Of a DNA stretch of 64,000 bases, positions 54,180 to 62,450 are shown in pieces. Both the position numbers and the translations under genes were made by a program. Origin of the DNA: Arthrobacter gandavensis (lineage in GTDB: Bacteria; Actinomycetota; Actinomycetes; Actinomycetales; Micrococcaceae); NCBI RefSeq assembly GCF_009192735.1, contig NZ_VTFU01000001.1, forward strand, positions 496,001 to 560,000, in the 5' to 3' direction. Each line of letters opens with the position of its first letter. Positions within the stretch are counted from its first letter, which is position 1. The notes beneath the pieces were generated by a model. The model saw nothing but the letters and a program-made list of their open reading frames with translations, was not told the origin of the DNA and ran no database searches.

Positions 54180-55157
54180 GTGCGAAAAGTACTAGCCGTA
54201 AGCCTGTCCTCCCTGCTCTTAATTTCCGCCTGCTCCGGCGGGGACACAGGTGCTGCGGGCAAATCCGCAGGCCAGCCCGGGGTTTTTGACTCCGTGAAGG
54301 TCAAGGTCGAGGACCAGGAGACCGTCCCGGAGGTCGAATTCGACGCTCCGCTCGACATCACCGAGAGTGCCGCCAAGATCGTCTACACCGGCGACGGCGA
54401 CACGGTTGCCGAGGGTCAGAGCATCACGTTCCAGTTCGTGGCGCTCAACGCCGAGGATGCAAGCGTCCTGGGTGACACCTACGGGCAGGCCGCCTCCACC
54501 CTGCCCGTCAATGATCAGCTGAAGGAACAGGACCCGGTGCTGTACGAGGTCCTGCTGGGCGCCAAGGTTGGCTCCCACATCGCCTATGCTTTCCCCGACG
54601 CGCAGGCGCAGGCCACCGAGGGTGACCAGCCCACCCAAGTGATGGTGCTGAGCGTTCAGAGTGCACAGGACACCGTCCCGATGCTCTCGCCGGATGAGGC
54701 GGCGGCACGCAACGCCGAGGGCACGCTGCTGATGAGCCCCGAAGACGTCGCGAAGCTCGACTCCGAGGGGAAGCTGCCTGAGGTCGAATTCGGTGAGGAC
54801 GGAGTTCCGTCGATCACCGTCCCGGAGAACGCCGAAGAGCCCGAGAAACTGATCGTGAAGGTCCTGGAAGAGGGCGACGGCGCGGTCCTGGAAGAAACCG
54901 GAACCGTCAAGGCGAACTACCTCGGCGTCTCGCTGCGTGACGGCACCACTTTCGATTCCAGCTATGAAGGCGGCGAGGCGATTGAGTTCGGCCTCGACGG
55001 CGTCATCTCCGGCTGGACCTACGGACTGGCCGGCCAGAAGGCCGGATCCAAGGTTCTGCTGGTCCTTCCGACGGAGCTGGCCTACGGCGATCCCGCCGGC
55101 GGCAGCGCACCGTCCGGCCCGCTCGTCTTTGTCGTGGAGATCGAAGAAGTCAAGTAG
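54180..55157 (+). CDS. FKBP-type peptidyl-prolyl isomerase lipoprotein
   Basis: 325 aa from GTG 54180. Lipobox LISAC (Cys about 18) predicts membrane anchoring. The C-terminal FKBP domain shows VKANYLGVSLRDGTTFDSSY, ISGWTYGLAGQKAGSKVLLV and LAYGDPAG. The N-terminal half (residues 30-190) has a second, divergent FKBP-like repeat (GDTVAEGQSITFQFVALN, GDTYG, PVLYEVLLGAKVGS). It is a likely folding factor for exported proteins. TAGACT (54130-54135) is a candidate -10 with a leader of about 44 nt. The 215-bp gap before it holds GC-rich inverted repeats and nothing clear. Confidence 0.9.
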   Translation: MRKVLAVSLSSLLLISACSGGDTGAAGKSAGQPGVFDSVKVKVEDQETVPEVEFDAPLDITESAAKIVYTGDGDTVAEGQSITFQFVALNAEDASVLGDTYGQAASTLPVNDQLKEQDPVLYEVLLGAKVGSHIAYAFPDAQAQATEGDQPTQVMVLSVQSAQDTVPMLSPDEAAARNAEGTLLMSPEDVAKLDSEGKLPEVEFGEDGVPSITVPENAEEPEKLIVKVLEEGDGAVLEETGTVKANYLGVSLRDGTTFDSSYEGGEAIEFGLDGVISGWTYGLAGQKAGSKVLLVLPTELAYGDPAGGSAPSGPLVFVVEIEEVK

Positions 55158-55208
55158 CGTTGGAACCGGAAACAGCGTTGACGCGGCACCGCCGCAGCTA
55201 GGAGCACC

Positions 55209-55604
55209 ATGTCATTCGGAAAGCGTGAGTACGACCGCCAGAAGCCCGAGATCGACTTCCCGGACCACGAAGCTCCCTCCGAGCTTCGGATCGAGGACAT
55301 CGTTGTCGGCGACGGCCGCGAGGCCAAGGCCGGGGACACCGTCTCCACCCACTATGTCGGTGTCGCCTTCTCGACCGGAGAAGAGTTCGACGCATCGTGG
55401 AACCGCGGCACGCCGCTGGACTTCCGCGTCGGCGTCGGACAGGTCATCGAAGGCTGGGACCAGGGCCTGCTGGGCATGAAGGTCGGCGGCCGGCGCCGGC
55501 TCGAGATCCCCGCGCACATGGCGTACGGCGACCGCGGCGCGGGTTCCGCCGTCGCCCCGGGTGAATCACTGATCTTTGTGGTCGACCTGCTGGGTGTCCG
55601 CTAG
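55209..55604 (+). CDS. FKBP-type peptidyl-prolyl cis-trans isomerase
   Basis: 131 aa, one cytoplasmic FKBP domain: VVGDGREAKAGDTVSTHYVG, EFDASWNRGTPLDFRVGVGQ, VIEGWDQGLLGMKVGGRR and MAYGDRGAG. The active-site Asp, Trp and Tyr of FKBPs are present. It catalyses prolyl isomerisation. ATG 55209 has GGAG just upstream and is 51 nt after the lipoprotein FKBP gene, so the pair is probably an operon. A terminator follows. Confidence 0.94.
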   Translation: MSFGKREYDRQKPEIDFPDHEAPSELRIEDIVVGDGREAKAGDTVSTHYVGVAFSTGEEFDASWNRGTPLDFRVGVGQVIEGWDQGLLGMKVGGRRRLEIPAHMAYGDRGAGSAVAPGESLIFVVDLLGVR

Positions 55605-55627
55605 CCCTTAGTGCCGGCAACACCAGG

Positions 55628-55666
55628 GGCGGGCCCGCAGCTGCTGCAGCTGCGGGCCCGCCTTTT
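55628..55666 (+). terminator. Terminator after the FKBP genes
   Basis: GGCGGGCCCGCAGCT (55628-55642) pairs perfectly with AGCTGCGGGCCCGCC (55648-55662) around GCTGC, followed by TTTT. Confidence 0.93.
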
Positions 55667-55725
55667 GCATGCTCCGGTGGCCTGCGCCTGAACCCCGCCG
55701 CACTCCACCAGCGGCCCCGGCGCGG

Positions 55726-55731
55726 TAGATT
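55726..55731 (+). promoter_or_regulatory. -10 box of leaderless pafBC transcript
   Basis: TAGATT ends 7 nt before GTG 55739, with no ribosome binding site. Confidence 0.6.
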
Positions 55732-55738
55732 GGCTTCC

Positions 55739-57793
55739 GTGTCCGCCAACAGAACCGAACGACTCCTCACCCTGGTCATTGTGCTGCTCTCCTCCAGTCG
55801 GGGCTTCACCAAGCATGAACTGTTCGAAGAAATAGAGCTCTATGGCGAGGCGCCGTCCACGGCCGCCCGGGAAAAGCTCTTCGACCGGGACAAGGCCTTC
55901 CTGCGGGAGCAGGGGATCCCCGTGGAGTCCTACAGCGAGGAAACCCTCTACGACCAGGACAACTCGGTGCGCCGGTACCGCATCCGCGCCGACGCCTACC
56001 GGCTTCCCGGCGTGCGGTTCACGCCCGAGGAGTCAGCGGTGCTGGCACTGGCGGCAAACATGTGGGAACAGGCATCGCTGGGTTCCGCGGCGGCACGGGC
56101 CCTGCGCAAGCTGCAGGCCCGGGGCGTGGTGGCCGAAGCGGCCGCCGCCAGCCCGCTGCAGCCCCGGATCCGCACGAACGACCCGAACTTTGACACCGTT
56201 TGGAAGGCAACAACCACCCGGACCCCCATCTCGTTCGGCTACCGGCCGGCCACCCGGCCGCGCGCCGCTTCCGGGCAGGCGAAAACCGCCCGGAGGCGGA
56301 GCAGCCAGCGCCATGTCCAGCCATGGGGGATGGGCAGCAGGTTCGGTCACTGGTATGTGGTGGGGTGGGACCTGGACCGGAAGGCGGAGCGGTTCTTCCG
56401 GCTGTCCCGGATCACGACTCCCGTGGCGCTGGAGACCGGAAGTTACGATGTTCCGGCGGACTTCGCCATCGAAGAGTCGCTGGCGTCCCTGGACCGCGTC
56501 TTTGCGCCGGCCACCGCCGTGGTCGAGGTGCGGGAGGGGGCCGCTGCGGAACTTCGGCTGCGCGCCGACACGCCTCCGGTGCCGGCCGGCCGCCCCGGCT
56601 GGGAGGTGCTGCGGCTGACCGTCCCGGATCTGGACGCGCTTGCCGCAGACACCGCCGGGCTGGGAGCAAGCGCAGCCGCCGTCGACCCGCCCGAGTTCAG
56701 GCAGGGTGTGGCTGAGAAGCTGCAGCAGGCCTTGGCTGCCCAGCTCAAGCCACTGCCTTCCTTCACTCTGGCCCGCCGCGCTCCGGCACCGGCATCCAGC
56801 TCGACGGCAGCCCAAAGCCATCTCACCCGGCTGCTCGATCTGGTTCCCTACATCCTGGGCAACCAGGGCGCGGATCTGGAGAGCACGGCCCGCCGCTTCG
56901 GTGTCAGTGCCACACAGCTGGCCAGTGACCTGAACCTGCTTTTTGTCAGCGGGCCGCGCCACTATCCCAACGGCCTGATGGACGTGAACTTCGAAAACGG
57001 CCAGATCTACATCGACAACGCCGAGGACCTTTCCGAACCGGTGCGGCTTGGGATGGACGAAGCCGCCGCCTTGATCGTGGGCCTCGAAACGCTGTCCGGA
57101 CTGCCGGGCGTGGGCGAAGCACCGGCACTCGCCAGCGCCCTGGACAAGCTCAGCGAAGCGGCCGGGGAGTCAGGGCGGGCGGCCAGCGGCGTGGCTGCCC
57201 GGCTCGCCGAACCCGAGGGCACCGCCCTGATCCTGGACCAGCTGCAGCAGGCCATCTCCGGCCGCCGCCAGCTCGCCCTGCGGTACCTGGTGCCGAGCCG
57301 GGACGAGATGACCGACCGGATCGTGGATCCGCGCCGGCTCGTCTCCGTCAACGACCGCTGGTACCTCGAAGCCTGGTGCCACCGTTCCGAGGGTGTGCGG
57401 ACCTTTCGGGTGGACCGCATCCACGGAGTCACTGATTCCGGTCCCGCTTCCTGGCAGGGGCCGGACCAGGACAGTTTTGCCTCCGGCCTGTTCCGGCCAA
57501 GCGCTGAGGATGAACTGGTGACCCTGCTGCTGGAGCCCTCGGCCAGCTGGGTGGAGAGCGCGTACGACGCCGGGCGCCGGGCCGATCTGCCCCGGGGCCG
57601 AAGCGCGGTGGAGCTGAGGGTCGGCAACACCCGCTGGATCCCCGGCTTTGTTGCCGCACAGGGCGGCAGCGTTGTGGTGGCTGCCCCGGAGGCGCTGAGG
57701 CAGGAAACCGAGGGATGGCTGCGCGGCGCCCTCGCAAACTATGCGGAGCAGAGTCCTGCCCCAACGGCTGGACCAGCGGCGCAGCAGGATTGA
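55739..57793 (+). CDS. pafBC: PafB-PafC fusion, WYL-domain transcriptional regulator
   Basis: 684 aa from GTG 55739. Two halves of similar layout. Half 1 (1-350): winged HTH (ERLLTLVIVLLSSSRGFTKH) and a WYL domain (ISFGYRP, GHWYVVGWDLDRKAERFFRL). Half 2 (from about 360): a second HTH-like region (LLDLVPYILGNQGADLEST) and WYL (LALRYLVPSRDEM, RWYLEAWCHRSEGVRTFRV). In mycobacteria PafB and PafC are separate proteins that form a heterodimer activating DNA-damage genes; here they are one chain, as in other Arthrobacter. Lies downstream of the proteasome locus but with its own promoter. Confidence 0.9.
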   Translation: MSANRTERLLTLVIVLLSSSRGFTKHELFEEIELYGEAPSTAAREKLFDRDKAFLREQGIPVESYSEETLYDQDNSVRRYRIRADAYRLPGVRFTPEESAVLALAANMWEQASLGSAAARALRKLQARGVVAEAAAASPLQPRIRTNDPNFDTVWKATTTRTPISFGYRPATRPRAASGQAKTARRRSSQRHVQPWGMGSRFGHWYVVGWDLDRKAERFFRLSRITTPVALETGSYDVPADFAIEESLASLDRVFAPATAVVEVREGAAAELRLRADTPPVPAGRPGWEVLRLTVPDLDALAADTAGLGASAAAVDPPEFRQGVAEKLQQALAAQLKPLPSFTLARRAPAPASSSTAAQSHLTRLLDLVPYILGNQGADLESTARRFGVSATQLASDLNLLFVSGPRHYPNGLMDVNFENGQIYIDNAEDLSEPVRLGMDEAAALIVGLETLSGLPGVGEAPALASALDKLSEAAGESGRAASGVAARLAEPEGTALILDQLQQAISGRRQLALRYLVPSRDEMTDRIVDPRRLVSVNDRWYLEAWCHRSEGVRTFRVDRIHGVTDSGPASWQGPDQDSFASGLFRPSAEDELVTLLLEPSASWVESAYDAGRRADLPRGRSAVELRVGNTRWIPGFVAAQGGSVVVAAPEALRQETEGWLRGALANYAEQSPAPTAGPAAQQD

Positions 57794-57871
57794 CCGGGCC
57801 CGTAAGGGCAGCCCCGGTTCGGCCCGGACAGCCCGGGCTGCGGCGATGCGGGTCCGTGCGTCCGGCGGCAC

Positions 57872-57877
57872 TATGCT
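57872..57877 (+). promoter_or_regulatory. -10 box of leaderless small membrane protein transcript
   Basis: TATGCT ends 6 nt before ATG 57884; GGAG within the spacer could also serve as a ribosome binding site if transcription starts earlier. Confidence 0.5.
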
Positions 57878-57883
57878 GGAGTC

Positions 57884-58222
57884 ATGCCTTGGTGGTCCTG
57901 GATTCTGATATGGTCGGCTCTTGTCGTTGCAGCAGCCGCTTTTTACGCCCTGATCGGGTGGCGGGTTTTCCGCAGGCTCATGGCGGTGCTGAGGGAGGCT
58001 GAAGCTGCCCTTTCGTCGCTGGCAGTGTCTGCACCCGCACCGGTGCCGGCAGCGGTCCAGACTCCGGAACGTGAGCTTGGAATCTTCGTGGACCCCATCC
58101 TGGCGCGGGCCCGCTACGAAGAAGGCAAAGGGGCACGCAGGGAGCAGCGGCGGGAGCGGCGGATCGACCGCAGGATCGCTTCCGGCCAGCCCCGCGCCCT
58201 GCGCGATTTTCCAGGACTCTGA
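57884..58222 (+). CDS. Small single-span membrane protein
   Basis: 112 aa. One N-terminal transmembrane helix (WWSWILIWSALVVAAAAFYA) then an Ala/Pro-rich linker and a basic C-terminal region (GKGARREQRRERRIDRRIAS) facing the cytoplasm. I recognise no domain. It lies between pafBC and tatA, a place where relatives carry a similar short gene. It ends 31 bp before tatA, so a link to Tat export is possible but not shown. Confidence 0.72.
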   Translation: MPWWSWILIWSALVVAAAAFYALIGWRVFRRLMAVLREAEAALSSLAVSAPAPVPAAVQTPERELGIFVDPILARARYEEGKGARREQRRERRIDRRIASGQPRALRDFPGL

Positions 58223-58253
58223 CGTAAACTGGCACAAACGAAAGGACACCGGC

Positions 58254-58592
58254 ATGAATATTCAAGGCTGGCAAATTCTTATCCTGGTCGCTCTGGCCAT
58301 CCTGCTCTTCGGCGCCAACAAGCTCCCGGGCCTCGCCCGCAGCATGGGCCAGTCCCTGCGCATTTTCAAGTCGGAAGTTCGGCAGATGAAGGACGAAAAC
58401 CCGTCCAATACGTCGGGCGGCGATCCCGTTGAAGGACGGATCGTGAACAACCCGCCGGCCGCCGGCAACCCCGGGGCAGCAACGCCTCCGGCAGCAACCC
58501 CTCCCGCCGCAACGCCTCCGGCAGCCCCGCACACGCCGGACGCCACCGGCACTGATCACCGCCCCGCGGGTAACCCTCCCGCCAGCCTCTAA
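58254..58592 (+). CDS. tatA: Twin-arginine translocase subunit TatA
   Basis: 112 aa. ATG 58254 with AAAGGA upstream. N-terminal transmembrane helix (GWQILILVALAILLFGANKL) with the FGxxKLP hinge, then amphipathic helix (PGLARSMGQSLRIFKSEVR). The C-terminal tail is low-complexity Ala/Thr/Pro (three AATPP units), typical of long actinobacterial TatA. It forms the channel for folded proteins with TatC. Ends 5 bp before tatC. Confidence 0.95.
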   Translation: MNIQGWQILILVALAILLFGANKLPGLARSMGQSLRIFKSEVRQMKDENPSNTSGGDPVEGRIVNNPPAAGNPGAATPPAATPPAATPPAAPHTPDATGTDHRPAGNPPASL

Positions 58593-58597
58593 TTGCT

Positions 58598-59425
58598 GTG
58601 GCGCTGACCAAAGGGCGCAAATCCAACCCTGAAGGGCGGATGGCCCTTAAGGAACACCTGCGGGAAGCCCGCAACCGCCTGTTCAAGGCCGCCTTGGCGG
58701 TGGCCTTGGGAACGGTGGGAGGCTTCTTCCTGTATATGCCCGTCTTCAATGCCCTGACCAAGCCGGTCATGGATGTGGGCAACGAGGACGGCCGGCTGGC
58801 GACCATCAACTTCGAGGGTGTTGTCACACCCTTCGACCAGATGGTCCAGGTGTCCGTGTTTATCGGGCTGCTGCTCTCCTGCCCGGTGTGGCTTTACCAG
58901 TTGTGGGCGTTCATCACGCCCGGACTCAAGACCAAGGAACGGCGCATAGCGCTTGGGTTCATGGGCGCATCGGTCCCGCTGTTCCTCGGTGGAGTCGTGT
59001 TGGCGTGGCTGCTCCTGCCCAGCGCCATCGAAGTCCTCACGGGATTCACTCCCGAGGGCAGCGCCAACGTGATTACGGCCACGGTTTACCTGGCCTTTGT
59101 GCTCCGCCTGATGCTGGCCTTCGGTATCGCCTTCCTCATCCCGGTGGTGCTGGTGGGCCTGAACATGACCGGTATCCTGCCGGGCAAGGTCATCATCAAG
59201 TATTGGCGGATCACCCTCTTCCTGATCTGTGTCTTCGCTGCCATGGCGGCTCCGGGCGGAGATGCCCTCACCATGTTCTACATGGCCGCACCGCTGCTGG
59301 TGCTCTTCGGCGTCGCAGTGGGAATCTGTCTGCTGAACGACAAGCGCCGAGCGCGCCGGAATGCCGCCCGTGAAGCATCCGTCGGCGAAACCGCTGACAC
59401 CGCAACGCCCTTGGAGAATCTGTAG
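58598..59425 (+). CDS. tatC: Sec-independent translocase subunit TatC
   Basis: 275 aa from GTG 58598 (ATG 58640 is an alternative). Six hydrophobic helices; N-terminal LKEHLREARNRLFKAALAV and ITPGLKTKERRIALG contain the conserved Glu and FxxPGL-type loop that recognises twin-arginine signals. C-terminal TMFYMAAPLLVLFGVAVGICL ends the sixth helix. With TatA it exports folded proteins. No tatB is adjacent, as is common in actinobacteria. Confidence 0.95.
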   Translation: MALTKGRKSNPEGRMALKEHLREARNRLFKAALAVALGTVGGFFLYMPVFNALTKPVMDVGNEDGRLATINFEGVVTPFDQMVQVSVFIGLLLSCPVWLYQLWAFITPGLKTKERRIALGFMGASVPLFLGGVVLAWLLLPSAIEVLTGFTPEGSANVITATVYLAFVLRLMLAFGIAFLIPVVLVGLNMTGILPGKVIIKYWRITLFLICVFAAMAAPGGDALTMFYMAAPLLVLFGVAVGICLLNDKRRARRNAAREASVGETADTATPLENL

Positions 59426-59431
59426 GCTGCG

Positions 59432-59497
59432 GGCCCCGGCCCTGTTCGCCGTTTCAGCCCACCGCTAAGCAGCGCGGTGCGGCGAGCGGACGGGGCC
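59432..59497 (+). terminator. Long imperfect hairpin after tatC
   Basis: GGCCCCG (59432-59438) pairs with CGGGGCC (59491-59497), TCGCCG (59446-59451) with CGGCGA (59480-59485), and ACCGC with GCGGT inside. It lies between tatC and the helicase -10 box. No T-tract. Confidence 0.45.
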
Positions 59498-59507
59498 GGT
59501 CAGAGTC

Positions 59508-59513
59508 TAGGCT
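59508..59513 (+). promoter_or_regulatory. -10 box of leaderless helicase transcript
   Basis: TAGGCT ends 6 nt before ATG 59520. Confidence 0.6.
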
Positions 59514-59519
59514 GGGAAC

Positions 59520-62375
59520 ATGACTTCCCCGTCGGAGCGGTACCTGGCCGCGAAACAACTAGCCGAACACTCCAAGACCCAACTGGCGGTTTTTGAGCAG
59601 CAGCTCGGCTTTGACCTTGATCCCTTCCAAACCGAAGCATGCCGGTCCGTGGAGGCCGGCCGCGGCGTTTTGGTTGCGGCCCCCACCGGAGCGGGCAAGA
59701 CCGTAGTGGGGGAGTTTGCCGTCTACATGGCCCTCCAACGCGGCCTCAAGGCGTTCTACACCACGCCGATCAAGGCACTGAGCAACCAGAAGTACCTGGA
59801 ACTCTCGGCATCCTACGGCGCGGAGCGGGTTGGCCTGCTCACCGGCGACACCAGCATCAATCCGGACGCCGACGTCGTCGTTATGACCACTGAAGTGCTG
59901 CGGAACATGCTGTACTCCAACTCGTCCACGCTGGACGAGCTGGGCTACGTGGTGATGGACGAAGTGCACTATCTGGCCGACCGCTTCCGGGGCGCCGTCT
60001 GGGAAGAAGTCATCATCCACCTGAGCTCCGACGTTCAGCTGGTCTCCCTCAGCGCCACGGTGTCCAACGCCGAGGAATTCGGCGCCTGGCTGGACACCGT
60101 CCGCGGAGACACCGACGTCGTGGTGTCTGAACACCGCCCCGTGCCGCTGTGGCAGCACGTGATGGTGGGACGGGACATCATGGACCTCTTTGAATCCGAC
60201 GTGTCCTTTGACGAGGCAGCCGAACCCGAGCAGCCGGCCGGCATCCAGGAACGCTACCGTGTAAATCCGGAGCTGCTGGAGCTGGCCCGCGCGGAGTCCC
60301 GGATTAACCAGCGTGGACACTGGGGCGGATCCCGTGGATCGTCCCGCGGCGGACACCGCGACGGGCACCGCGACGCCTCGCGGCGCGGACATGGCGGCCC
60401 GCCGATGAGCCGGATTCCCAAGGCGTCCCGTCCCGCCGTCATAGCCCAGCTGGACAAGCGGGGACTGCTCCCGGCCATCACCTTCATCTTCTCCCGCAAC
60501 GGCTGTGAAGGCGCCGTGCGGCAGTGCGTGGACTCCGGCCTGTGGCTCACCAGCGAACCCGAGCGCCTGGCCATTGCGCGCATCGTGGATGAAGCCAGCC
60601 AGGACATTCCCGAGGACGATCTGGAAGTCCTGGGTTTCTGGACCTGGCGGGAGGGCCTGGTCCGCGGATTCGCCGCCCACCATGCCGGCATGCTGCCCAC
60701 CTTCAAGGAAGTGGTGGAACGGCTGTTCACCGCCGGGCTGGTCCGTGCGGTCTTCGCCACCGAAACGCTGGCGCTGGGGATCAACATGCCCGCCCGCACC
60801 GTGGTGCTGGAGAAACTGGACAAGTTCAACGGTGAAGCCCACGTGGACATCACCGCGGGGGAGTACACCCAGCTCACCGGCCGGGCCGGACGCCGGGGGA
60901 TCGACGTCGAAGGCCATGCCGTGGTCCTGTGGCAGCCCGGCACCGACCCCGCCGCCGTGGCGGGCCTGGCCTCGCGCCGAACCTATCCGCTGAACTCGAG
61001 TTTCCGGCCCACGTACAACATGAGCATCAACCTCATGGCACAGTTTGGCCGGAACCGGTCCCGCGAAATCCTTGAATCCTCCTTCGCCCAGTTCCAGGCG
61101 GACCGGTCGGTGGTGGGCCTGGCGAAGCAGGTTCGGTCCAGGGAGGAGTCCCTCGCCGGGTACGAAAAAGCCATGACCTGCCACCTGGGAGATTTCACCG
61201 AGTACGCGGCACTGCGGCGGGAACTCTCCGACGCCGAAGCCCAGGCGTCCAAGTCACGGGCGCGGGACCGGCGGTCCGCCGTGGCCGCCTCACTGGACGC
61301 CCTGGCACCCGGCGACATCATCCTGATCAACGGCGGCCGGAATTCCGGGTACGCCGTCGTGCTGCCCGGAGACGCCCAGCCGAGCCGGGAGGCCAGGACC
61401 ACGGTCCTGACCGAAGATAAGCAGATCCGGCGGATTACCGCTTCGGAACTGGACGGAGCGGTGGAAGCCGTTTCGCATATCCGGATTCCCAAGTCCTTCA
61501 ATTCCCGCGCCGCCAAGGACCGCAGGGATCTTGCGTCCTCGATGCGCAACGCCCTGCACGACCACCGGCCGCCCCGGCCCGCCGCCCAGCGCGGGGTCCT
61601 GCACGCCAGCGGCGCTGACCGGCGGGAGCGGGCCATCACCGAGCTGCGCCGGAAACTGCGGGCCCACCCCTGCCACGGCTGCAGCGACCGTGAGGACCAC
61701 GCCCGCTGGGCGGAACGCTGGTGGAAGCTGCGGCGCGAGACGGACAACCTGACTGCGCAGATCCGGGGCCGCACCAACACGATCGCCAAGACGTTTGACC
61801 GCGTCTGCGACGTTCTGGAGCACTACGGTTACGTTGCCCCGGATGACGACGGAAGCTCCGCCGTGACTGCGGCCGGACAGAAGCTTCGCCGCATCTACGG
61901 TGAGAAGGACCTGCTGATCGCGTTGTCGCTCCAGCACGGTGCGTTCAACGACGTCGATCCGTCGGAACTGGCGGCGCTGGCCACCGCTCTGGTGTATCAG
62001 GCCAAGCGGGAGGAGCGGGGTGTCCGTCCACGGCTGCCCAGTGTCTCGCTCGAGGTTGCCATGGACATCATCGTCCAGCAGTGGTCCCGGCTGACCGACA
62101 TCGAGGAAGCCGAACGCCTTCCGCAGACCGGAGAACCGGAAATGGGCCTGGTCTGGCCCATGTACAAGTGGGCCAAGGGCAAGCACCTCCAACTGGCGCT
62201 CAACGGCACGGAGCTGGCCGCCGGTGATTTTGTGAGGTGGGCCAAGCAGGTGATCGACCTGCTGGACCAGCTCGCCAAGGTCAACGATTTGCCCCAGGGG
62301 CTGCGCCGGCGCTGCATTGACGCCATCGGCCTGATCCGCCGTGGCGTCGTCGCGTACTCCGCGGTCAGCGAGTAG
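59520..62375 (+). CDS. helY: HelY-type DEAD/DEAH RNA helicase
   Basis: 951 aa, Ski2-like superfamily 2. Helicase core: AAPTGAGKTVVGEFA (Walker A), YTTPIKALSNQKY (Ia), TTEVLRN (Ib), VVMDEVHYLAD (DEVH box), SLSATVSNAEEF (III), ATETLALGINMPARTVV and QLTGRAGRRGID (VI). A Gly/Arg/His-rich insert lies at residues about 261-297. The C-terminal part has a CHGC motif, a coiled segment and the DSHCT domain. It is probably an ATP-dependent 3'-to-5' RNA helicase in RNA turnover. A TAGGCT box supports the start. Confidence 0.94.
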   Translation: MTSPSERYLAAKQLAEHSKTQLAVFEQQLGFDLDPFQTEACRSVEAGRGVLVAAPTGAGKTVVGEFAVYMALQRGLKAFYTTPIKALSNQKYLELSASYGAERVGLLTGDTSINPDADVVVMTTEVLRNMLYSNSSTLDELGYVVMDEVHYLADRFRGAVWEEVIIHLSSDVQLVSLSATVSNAEEFGAWLDTVRGDTDVVVSEHRPVPLWQHVMVGRDIMDLFESDVSFDEAAEPEQPAGIQERYRVNPELLELARAESRINQRGHWGGSRGSSRGGHRDGHRDASRRGHGGPPMSRIPKASRPAVIAQLDKRGLLPAITFIFSRNGCEGAVRQCVDSGLWLTSEPERLAIARIVDEASQDIPEDDLEVLGFWTWREGLVRGFAAHHAGMLPTFKEVVERLFTAGLVRAVFATETLALGINMPARTVVLEKLDKFNGEAHVDITAGEYTQLTGRAGRRGIDVEGHAVVLWQPGTDPAAVAGLASRRTYPLNSSFRPTYNMSINLMAQFGRNRSREILESSFAQFQADRSVVGLAKQVRSREESLAGYEKAMTCHLGDFTEYAALRRELSDAEAQASKSRARDRRSAVAASLDALAPGDIILINGGRNSGYAVVLPGDAQPSREARTTVLTEDKQIRRITASELDGAVEAVSHIRIPKSFNSRAAKDRRDLASSMRNALHDHRPPRPAAQRGVLHASGADRRERAITELRRKLRAHPCHGCSDREDHARWAERWWKLRRETDNLTAQIRGRTNTIAKTFDRVCDVLEHYGYVAPDDDGSSAVTAAGQKLRRIYGEKDLLIALSLQHGAFNDVDPSELAALATALVYQAKREERGVRPRLPSVSLEVAMDIIVQQWSRLTDIEEAERLPQTGEPEMGLVWPMYKWAKGKHLQLALNGTELAAGDFVRWAKQVIDLLDQLAKVNDLPQGLRRRCIDAIGLIRRGVVAYSAVSE

Positions 62376-62450
62376 CCGGTCCTTCCCGGCTGCTGCCGTC
62401 AGGCCGCAGCTTCACAACCACACAGCACAACAGAAAAAACAGGTGAGTCC

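Noticed and set aside
58475-58535. AATPP repeats in TatA as a mobile or regulatory repeat
   Set aside because: They are ordinary low-complexity coding sequence, common in actinobacterial TatA tails.
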